Made by a program: the position numbers and the translations under genes
Shown: positions 57,069 through 64,000 of the stretch, in pieces
How the letters are laid out: the number at the start of each line of letters is the position of its first letter
Position numbering within the stretch: position 1 is the stretch's first letter
NCBI RefSeq assembly: GCF_014851395.1
Contig: NW_024040928.1
Span: forward strand, 10,665,728 to 10,729,727
Reading direction: 5' to 3'
From: Micropterus salmoides
Lineage: Eukaryota; Chordata; Actinopteri; Centrarchiformes; Centrarchidae
Length of the DNA: 64,000 nt
Notes under the pieces: model-generated
Database searches by the model: none
What the model was told of the DNA's origin: nothing
What the model saw: the letters and a program-made list of their open reading frames with translations, nothing else

Positions 57069-58028
57069 TAGGGCTGCAACTAATGACTATTTTGATAGTT
57101 GTTTATGTTATCGATTACTGAAATGAATAATCGACTATTCGGATTACAAATCATAAAATCACACACTGCCTCTCATTTAGCTATCAGCTTTTAAAATAAA
57201 CTTGAGGTTGTTTTAGGCATGTGCTTATTAACAATCAAGACAATAAAAATGACTACTGCTTTCAAAAATGCAAAATGTTTCTGCTGCAGCAACAGAAAGT
57301 TCCGCTGAAATCCAGTCCTTTCATGGACCAAACAGGTGTACGGTAAGAAATAACTGTGTGTGCGCAGCGCTTATCGAGCACTGATCTGAACAGCTGATCT
57401 GCTGTCTAGTGATGGAGCAGCTTACAAGCTGGTACTGCAACACACTGGGACAAACTGACACTATATGTTTATACAAGGAATAATTTCATGTGTTACATTT
57501 GCAGAATATACAAGAGAGGACCAATAATAACAATTTTGTAGTAGATAGCGTTTCACAACGATTATATAGTTTCCCCTGACTCAACAACCCACAAAACTCC
57601 CTAACTCCATAACTGTTTTTATTTTTCTTTAAAAAGTATAAACTTGTCCGGTTGCCTTATCTTGTGCACTCAGCAGCAACACGTTCTCCATGAGCGATGC
57701 ATCGTTTATAATTGTAAATTTAGGGCACATCTGCAATGTGAACGGGGCCGTTGTGTAAATTATTTGATACTCTCAACGCCATTAACAATCAATTAATTGA
57801 CCAACAGAGAAGTTTGGAAACGCTGCCAACACCGTTTTGCGTTGCGAAACTCCGGAGAGCGTTTTAGTGAAGACGGGCAAAAACGGAGGACTGTAGAAAC
57901 TATGACACTTGGAGTGTTTGAGTTGGTATTTTTATTAAAATATTCTGTACCGTGCAAATAACACTTAGGCCTATCTATTTATCGCAAACAAATTTAATAA
58001 TCGACGTCGATTAGTTGTTGCACCTCTA
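57069..58028. mobile_element. hAT element, about 960 bp, non-autonomous
   Basis: The left end TAGGGCTGCAACTAATGAC and the right end on the minus strand TAGAGGTGCAACAACTAATC form imperfect terminal inverted repeats (TAG-G-TGCAAC-ACTAAT), followed on both sides by ATCGATTA/TAATCGAC words. No transposase motif in between. Flanking 8-mers (TCGATATT and GTTCTGTT) do not match, so the borders may be slightly off or the target duplication has decayed. Confidence 0.65.
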
Positions 58029-59199
58029 GTTCTGTTAAAGCTTTTTCGCTGCTTTATCCAAAACTTGCACGACTTTCATTTTCCATGACTAATCTACTAA
58101 AGTCTGTCTGATATAATTTACTCCGTTTTAAGGGTTCTTGAATACACAGAGTTTGATGTAAGTGAGTGACATGCCCCTGAACCCCCCAACAGGGTCCGAG
58201 GTCCACCCAGTTGGGTGGTCTGGGGGCATGCCCCCTCGGAAGAAATAGTTAAAAAAGTCAAATGCATTAATTTGGTGGAAAATTAAATGTAAACTTGTAA
58301 ACAATGTTGTGCTCTAACAAATTATTTAACTATAAACCCATTGTATAGCTATAAATAGTGATGAAACAGCAACAAAAGTCAACAAATTTATTTTTATTTT
58401 ATTATTTCTTTTTCCAAAAACCCTAAATCAAAGAATAGAAAATTTTATTGATGTTGTTTTACTTTAATGGACACATGTAATATGTTTTATACTTTTATAC
58501 TCGTCGCCAAGTCTTGTGTCTGGAATCTCTGTCATGCAGGACAAGGAATAATCTGGTGAATCATGAGTATTTCCCAGTTGGAGTTTCTCAGAAGTTCTTG
58601 GTTTTAAGGAGACTTTTGAGTTGTCATTTTTTTGTGGTTCTGAAGTGGATCAGAACTGAACTGTATTGGGGAAACAAAACTGACTCTCTATCATGTAGAT
58701 TGAACTCTGGGACTAAAGAATGAGACACACAGGTAACCCAGGTCACAAAGGGTGAGAAGGGTCCAGCTGCAGCCTGCAGACAAAGTGATATATGGTTCGT
58801 CCCAGACGCCACCATGCACAAAACGTGATGATGTTTATCTCAGCCGCTCGGCCCACGCATAGCCGTTAAATAACAAAAAATAAAAAAAGAGCAATGTGCT
58901 AGCGGATAGGGTTAACCTCCATTGTGTTGCTGTGCAGCCTCTGGTAACATTACTGCAGCTATATAACACCCATCGGCACCATGGTCGGCACTTGCGGAGC
59001 TTCTCAACTCTGAAAACGGTGGAACACATTTTCGATTTGCGGTCAATTTTTGTAAAACTGACGATTTTCAAAATCTACACAGTTGATTTCGAGCAGAAAA
59101 ATTTCTCAGAAGTGTATTTAAAGTTACGTCGTTGGCCTCTAAAGAATAAAACGCTTTGCATTAGGATCTTTTTTTAGCCAAGCTAAGCTAGCCAAGCTA
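58029..59199. other. unannotated stretch with a small palindrome
   Basis: GGGGGCATGCCCCC at 58,222-58,235 is a perfect 14-bp palindrome, preceded by the near-palindrome CCACCCAGTTGGGTGG at 58,203-58,218. Together they resemble a hairpin-prone repeat. No gene recognised in 58.3-59.2 kb. Confidence 0.4.
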
Positions 59200-59650
59200 A
59201 GAACTCATAGATAGCACAACTTTTCATTGTCAATGCCTTTAGAAGGCACAACAGAAATTTGAAGTCGATCCGACTAAATCCCTAGGAGGAGTTTGTTAAA
59301 GTGTGTAAATTATCCAAAAATTTACCTAAAATTCAAAATGGCAGACTTCCTGTTGAGTTTAGGGTATGGATTGTTGAGGCTTTTTTGTGTGACTTGATAT
59401 GATACATGTGCCACAGAAAATTTTGTGCATGTAGGTCAAACATGCAGCGGGGGCTGCTTCGTTAAAGGTCACTTCCTGTTGCCAGCAGGTGGCGCTATGA
59501 CTGTGGGTGAATGTCAGCATGTACATGTGTTCAGGGCGGGACTTTCGTCCTACATGTACAGTTTGGTGCAGATGTTAGCATGTACCCTGAAGTTATAATA
59601 ACTTCCTGTTTCATGGCGAATCATCGACGCCACGGAACGGAACCTTACAT
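59200..59650 (+). repeat. dispersed teleost repeat
   Basis: AAAATGGCAGACTTCCTGTTG at 59,335 and GCAGGTGGCGCTATGAC near 59,485 belong, from memory, to a very common fish repeat whose units contain ACTTCCTGTT (here at 59,345, 59,470 and 59,601). It has no coding content. Confidence 0.5.
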
Positions 59651-60139
59651 TGTTAATGGAGTTTAACTAAGGTCTTTCGATAAAGTGAACTGTATATTGA
59701 ACCTATGGTTATATTATTTTTTTGCTTATTGTTTAAAAAATAGTTGCCAGTTATTAACTCACTGTCTTGTGTAGTCACTGAATATTGCAAGCAACATTCT
59801 GCTCCCTGCCGAGTCTAGAAAAATCTGATTCTGGTCCAGTTTAGCTGTAATCTTTAATAACAAATAATTTACTGTCTGTAATCATTAGTAGTGTTAGGAG
59901 CCGTGTGCTACACACACACTAGCACCTGCTTTTATTGTTTGCTTTAATACACAACTGAATTGTTGTGGTTTCTGGTGACATACATTTTTATTTACATGCT
60001 AATTGCTTTATTATTTTGTAAGGATTGAGGAAGCTATTTTATTTCGATTTTAGAATTATTGTTTGTCAGACGTGATTCTGACTGCCACCTCTCATAATTA
60101 TCATGTGATTTCATTCTCTCCAAACAGAGCTCATACTAA
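59651..60139. other. unannotated stretch
   Basis: No recognised gene or repeat. Confidence 0.4.
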
Positions 60140-60183
60140 CAATATACATCACAATGTCAGTTTTCAATATCGTGCAGCCCCAC
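60140..60183 (-). mobile_element. hAT-type terminal remnant
   Basis: On the minus strand it starts GGGGCTGCACGATATTG, close to the TAGGGCTGCACGATA start of many fish hAT elements. The overlapping ORFs at 60,063-60,351 are chance. Confidence 0.4.
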
Positions 60184-60609
60184 GCCAGAGGAAGCCTCCT
60201 ACCAAAGATGTACCTATGTATTTCTGCCACCGTCTCACCCTCAGGGTGCGCTTTTACCAGCGGTGGCAGTGTTGTGTCCTGCCACAGGGCACCTTTAAAG
60301 CAAGACACTGTGGACAGACTAATCTTTCTGGCAAAAAATGAAGTGGACTAGCTAAAATTTGTAGCATATTGACTTCTTAATTAAACTTTTTTTTTTACTT
60401 ACCTACTGTAAAACCAGTAGATAATTAATATTCAATTAATTTTAGCTTACAGTTTACTACTGAAAAATGCCTGTGCTTTTGTGATCCATTTGTTTACTTT
60501 TTGTTGGTCTTGGTTGTACCTCCTCAAACATTTGAGATGTTTACTGTCCTGCCAAAGGAATTTGAATATAGTAAACACAGCTTTTGGTTTTTATTTACAA
60601 ATTACATAT
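60184..60609. other. unannotated stretch
   Basis: AT-rich, with a T-run near 60,389-60,397. Nothing recognised. Confidence 0.4.
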
Positions 60610-61096
60610 TTAAAGGGGCCATAGAATGGAAAACTGTATTTTCCCTTGGAATAGTTGAATAAAAAGAGTTCAGTGTATGTAATGATACTGTGAGCCTCAA
60701 TCTCCATTGTTTCCTCCTTCATAAGTAAATCTTGCACACCCAAAATACCCCTGAAAAAGATGTTGCATAACATCTGGGATGTTTCAGAAAAAACAAGTGA
60801 ATAATGTTGTGTTTTTATACAGTAGTCAGTGAGGCCTAGTCTTGCATAGTAGGTCTTGATTTAGCTCCCCACCCCTCTTCTGTGCTCGGGTAAGTTGTCC
60901 AATCAGAAGCAAGTGGCCTGGAGGGAGGGGGAACCTTAAAGACACAGGAGCTAAAACAGTGTGTTCAGAAAGAGGGTGAAAAGAGGTGCTGAAGCAGTGG
61001 ACAGTATGGGAAATATAATACAGCATGTAAACATTTTCTAGTAGAAACCCTAAAGAGAAGTATTCCCCTGAAAATGAGCCTTCTACAGTACCTTAA
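60610..61096. mobile_element. MITE with TTAA ends
   Basis: The left end TTAAAGGGGCCATAGAATGG and the right end on the minus strand TTAAGGTACTGTAGAAGG are imperfect inverted repeats, each starting at TTAA, the target of Kolobok and piggyBac-type elements. Body sequence such as TAAGTTGTCCAATCAGAAGC matches, from memory, a widespread percomorph MITE. It is non-coding; the minus-strand ORFs are chance. Confidence 0.6.
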
Positions 61097-61257
61097 ATAA
61101 GTTACAAGTCAAGCCAACTTGTAGTGTAGATAACGCATGTTTGCAAAGTTAAATGTTTACATTTAGATATTATTCAAATTATGTTAATATATATAAAAAA
61201 TAATTTATGGTTTCCTCTGGCTTCAGTCATTATCAGGATACCTTTGAAACTGGCATC
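61097..61257. other. AT-rich spacer
   Basis: Nothing recognised. Confidence 0.4.
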
Positions 61258-61327
61258 ATTATCTATATATATCGTGATAAAAATCAAAATAGAAAATTAT
61301 TGCGATCATATTGTTCGCCCCGCCCTA
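61258..61327 (-). mobile_element. hAT-type terminal remnant
   Basis: On the minus strand from 61,327 it starts TAGGGCGGGGCGAACAATATG and continues with ATTTTTATCACGATATA, a common fish hAT subterminal pattern. Only one end is seen. Confidence 0.5.
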
Positions 61328-61342
61328 TTTTCACATTATATT

Positions 61343-61432
61343 CAGGGCTTAATTTGTGACCTTCCAGATTGGTAGTGACACCTCCTTTGTCACTATTAAA
61401 ATTTTTAAATAAGTTTTGTATAATATTTAATG
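61343..61432 (+). mobile_element. hAT-like terminal remnant (CAGGGCTTAATTTG type)
   Basis: Starts CAGGGCTTAATTTGTGACC, the same type as at 45,387. Short and decayed; it ends where another hAT terminus begins. Confidence 0.4.
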
Positions 61433-61660
61433 TAGGGCTGTCCCCGACTAAGGTTTAACATGGTCGAATCAGAATTGTCAAGTCTTATAGTCGAATCATG
61501 TGTTTGTGCGTGGCGATAGAGGGGGTGGGGGGTTACACACCGTAGTTCCGCTTTAATCTTGAGAAGCTGCAGAGCTCAAGTCTCTAATCATTAGTCACTG
61601 TAACTTACACTGTACATTTACAGCTAAACTGAGGCTTATTATTGACCAATTTCTCTGTGA
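61433..61660 (+). mobile_element. hAT-type terminal remnant
   Basis: Starts TAGGGCTGTCCCCGACTAAG with internal GTCGAATCA copies (near 61,463 and 61,491), a pattern of fish hAT elements with AGTCGA-rich ends. The right end is not resolved. Confidence 0.5.
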
Positions 61661-61805
61661 GCGACCCAGGTTCAATTCCACACTTTTACACATCCACCAA
61701 TGTGTCCCTGAGCAAGACACATAACCCCTAGTTGCTCCAGAGGCGTGCGACCTCTGGCAATTTTAAGTCGCTTTGGATCAGCTAAATTAATAAATGTAAT
61801 GGTGT
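61661..61805 (+). mobile_element. tRNA-derived SINE fragment
   Basis: GGTTCAATTCC at 61,669-61,679 matches the Pol III B-box with one mismatch. Downstream CCTGAGCAAGACACATAACC and CTAGTTGCTCCAGAGG are the SINE body also seen in part at 30.9 kb. The A-box half is missing. Confidence 0.65.
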
Positions 61806-61883
61806 CTGTTAGTTTTGGTTTCACATGCAACTTTCAGTCCCAAACTGCGTTGGTCTGAAGGGGATAACGTTACAACCAGCGAA

Positions 61884-62040
61884 CAGAGGTGGAAAGTAAA
61901 GAATTACAATAACTCACGTTACTGTAATAGAGTAGTTTTAAAAAAATATAGTTTTTAAAATCTGTACTTTTACTTACATACTTTGCTATATTTTCAGTCA
62001 CATACGTTACTGAGTAAATGTAACTTGTGGCTTCAAGTGC
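61884..62040 (+). repeat. dispersed repeat (AGAGGTGGAAAGTAA type)
   Basis: AGAGGTGGAAAGTAAAGAATT at 61,884 followed by ACTCACGTTACTGTAAT and GTACTTTTACTT words is, from memory, a common fish transposon terminus. The body is not resolved. Confidence 0.5.
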
Positions 62041-62929
62041 AAGAGAACAACTGTGAAGCTGTGAAAAAATGCTGTATTAAGTTACTGCTGATGCAAATCT
62101 TTCTTGGTTCTGCAGCTGATATTAAAAGCATTCAACTGGCGAAACACAAGTTGACTTTTATTTTGAAATATACACAGGAAATGCAATATGTTTTGTAAAT
62201 GAGATTAGCGCTGACCGCATTCATTCATCAAAAATGTGTTTACAACAAGATAACCATCATTTTCAACAGTTTTCTGACAGCGGACCAGTTTGAAATATTG
62301 TAGTGAGTAATGCAACAGTCAGGAGCAGCAGACACAGTGAGCTGTTATATAAAGAGCTGCAGGTTACAGACTGCACACCTCCACCTTCTCAGCCAGGGAA
62401 CCAACCCCTTTCACTTTCGCTGTTGGCAGATTCATGTTGTGTGCAGCATAAAGCCAGATCATGACTGCTCACATAATTATAGAAAATACTGTACCAATAA
62501 CTCTACGACAATAGTTTGTTTGTAACGGCACAGCTGCATAATAGCGTCATGATAGCATTGATTAACATATCATGCCAATCAAGTTACATTTACAATTACA
62601 GATTTTATCTGTATCACTCCTCAGTGAACTGCCCCTTGGCTGCAGTCTTAGAGCATTTTCTAAAGGTTACTAAAATTAAAAGCGCCATATGGCAGCAAAT
62701 TAATATCGTAATGCAAAGCAGAGTAGGGCAGGTAGACTTCTCATCAAATGATAACGTTGGTCTTGTAATGTTATGACTTTTTTCTGGACATGTCAGAGAA
62801 CACAGATCTGTGGGAGAGATTCTGAATGTGCAGAAAGTTTTAAACATGAGCAGAAAACCTGCTGAAACACAGGAGCTATTAAAGTCCAGGAGTTTCTAAC
62901 TGAATTAAAATTAAATCATTTATCATTGA
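62041..62929. other. unannotated stretch
   Basis: Short ORFs on both strands (for example 62,516-62,776 and 62,614-62,847) without motifs; opposite-strand overlap argues for chance. Probably decayed repeat. Confidence 0.35.
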
Positions 62930-63353
62930 GGTACAAAGGTGCCACAATCACATTTAAAGAGGTTTCTTCCCCAAACAAAGACACAAAGAGGAGGGAAGAC
63001 TAAATCATGACACAGCAGGGATGATATTACATGAGAAAAGTTGATCAACAGGAGAAACAGATCTGAAAGCAACACAGAATGCCTGAGAGCTGCACTGCAA
63101 ATATATTCTGTTATAGTTAGGCTATTGTGAATTGTCATCTGCCACCTAAAATTTGTGTTTCTCTTTACATAAATAAATAAAAAAGCAGAAAAATGGATCA
63201 GAATGCAGGAAATCAAGTATTTAATGCTCAAATTTTAAATATAATTCACCACAAAAAAATTCTTTAAAATAGTGTTAAAATCTTGTCTCCTCTCAATCTT
63301 GTGAACCAAATCTCGTCTCATCTCGTAGGTTAACTGTCTCGTCACACCCCTAG
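62930..63353 (-). mobile_element. hAT-like remnant with CTAGGGGTGTGACGAG end
   Basis: On the minus strand the terminus at 63,353 reads CTAGGGGTGTGACGAGACAG, followed by ATGAGACGAGATTTG and AAAATTCTTTAAAG-like words. This GAGACGAGAT-rich end is, from memory, frequent in percomorphs. The minus-strand 102-codon ORF inside is unrecognised. Confidence 0.4.
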
Positions 63354-63446
63354 TGGTTCATCAATGGTGATAAATGATCCAAACATCCCACGAGGTGCGG
63401 ACAACTCTGCACAATACCAGTGTAGCTGTGCTTCTCATCTTCAGCA

Positions 63447-64000
63447 AGTGTTCCTCTTCTGCCACTACACACATACACTGTTATGCCTACACATGGGCAC
63501 TGACCCCCCTTTTTTAAGGGTTAGGTTTACAATTTTGGATTTATTCACGCACAAACATTTATTAAAACCTTTTTTTTCTTTTTACATATTTATTTAGAGC
63601 ATTATATGTTGAAATGTATATTGTAATAGGCAGTATATTAACTTAGTGGGAGAAAATTGGTGGTTTTATGTAAAATCAGATGATGACCCCCATATCGCCA
63701 AAATGGCATGATCCTCACTTCGCTGCGAAGCTTCGACTGTGAAATTGACAGTTGAATCAAGCTCCGACCATCAAAGCAACAAATCTTTGACTATTCAGGG
63801 TCAGCCCTAATTTAATGTGATCTATTCTGTCATTCTTTTATTTCCCGACAATAGCAGCAGTAGGGAAAAGGAGGCAGATGGCTCTCTATTTTATTTGGGC
63901 TGTTTTGGACCAATAAGCAACAAGTTAAGCGCGCAACAAGCACACATTTTTTAATACTATGCTCTGCTGTGTAGTATTGATGACTGATTACAAAGAATAG
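63447..64000 (-). repeat. inverted repeat, right arm (hAT-like repeat copy)
   Basis: Reverse complement of 45,991-46,526 with small insertions (near 63,631 and 63,810) and scattered substitutions. The match continues to the window edge, so its outer limit is not seen. The ORF at 63,364-63,597 enters this arm and is spurious. TAGGGCTGACCCTGAATAG (minus strand, near 63,809) marks the internal hAT-like end. Confidence 0.88.

Noticed and set aside
45991..64000. A single giant transposon bounded by the inverted arms
   Set aside because: Similarity continues outside the hAT-like termini, and the interior holds unrelated decayed elements and unique DNA with no element-encoded genes.
1..64000. CRISPR array or other prokaryotic defence system
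   Set aside because: No regularly spaced identical repeats and no bacterial-type gene organisation; the sequence is clearly vertebrate.

Overview
The window looks like nuclear DNA of a ray-finned fish, probably a percomorph. It is AT-rich, has no operon-like packing and no long open reading frames, and is full of old copies of element classes typical of teleosts: hAT, Tc1/mariner, P-like and Harbinger-like DNA transposons, small inverted-repeat elements, tRNA-derived SINE pieces and truncated 3' ends of LINEs. I find no host protein-coding gene, tRNA, rRNA or CRISPR array that I can support. The best description is an intergenic region, or a very long intron, with decayed mobile elements and a few unique blocks that could be regulatory. 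Family names rest on motif recognition and memory; no database search was possible.

Layout. 1-10 kb: mostly unrecognised sequence with hAT remnants (about 1.1 and 1.5-2.4 kb) and two candidate conserved blocks (3.84-4.13 and 9.24-9.47 kb). 10.5-16.1 kb: a transposon cluster with a hAT element bounded by a near-perfect 8-bp target duplication (10,723-11,490), a LINE 3' end (11,980-12,322), an inverted-repeat element with a perfect 19-bp terminus (14,766-15,198), a Tc1 terminal-repeat fragment and further hAT ends. 16-35 kb: quieter, with a self-similar repeat (19.17-19.75 kb), a 147-codon ORF with a zinc-finger-like stretch (24.1-24.6 kb), a small inverted-repeat element (29,351-29,691), two tRNA-derived SINE pieces (30.65-31.07 kb), a 38-bp alternating purine-pyrimidine tract (34,177) and several unique blocks.

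35-46.5 kb: a P-like element (about 35.39-37.79 kb), a hAT BED-finger fragment (minus strand, ending at 39,201), and a Tc1 element (42.5-45.3 kb) whose transposase is split by a 1.47-kb inverted-repeat element that itself holds LINE pieces. From 45.39 kb a hAT-like repeat runs into a gap of exactly 500 N (46,527-47,026); its inner part recurs in inverse orientation at 63,447-64,000.

47-64 kb: a unique stretch with the strongest candidate regulatory block (47.84-48.56 kb), then a ZBED-type hAT transposase pseudogene whose recognisable pieces are scattered from 49.4 to 57.0 kb and separated by other repeats. One of these repeats is present twice in opposite orientations (about 50 and 55.4 kb). 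The rest is a CpG-rich unclassified segment (53.78-54.36 kb), a hAT element (57,069-58,028) and dense repeats to the window end. No genes act together here; the main story is nested transposon insertion.
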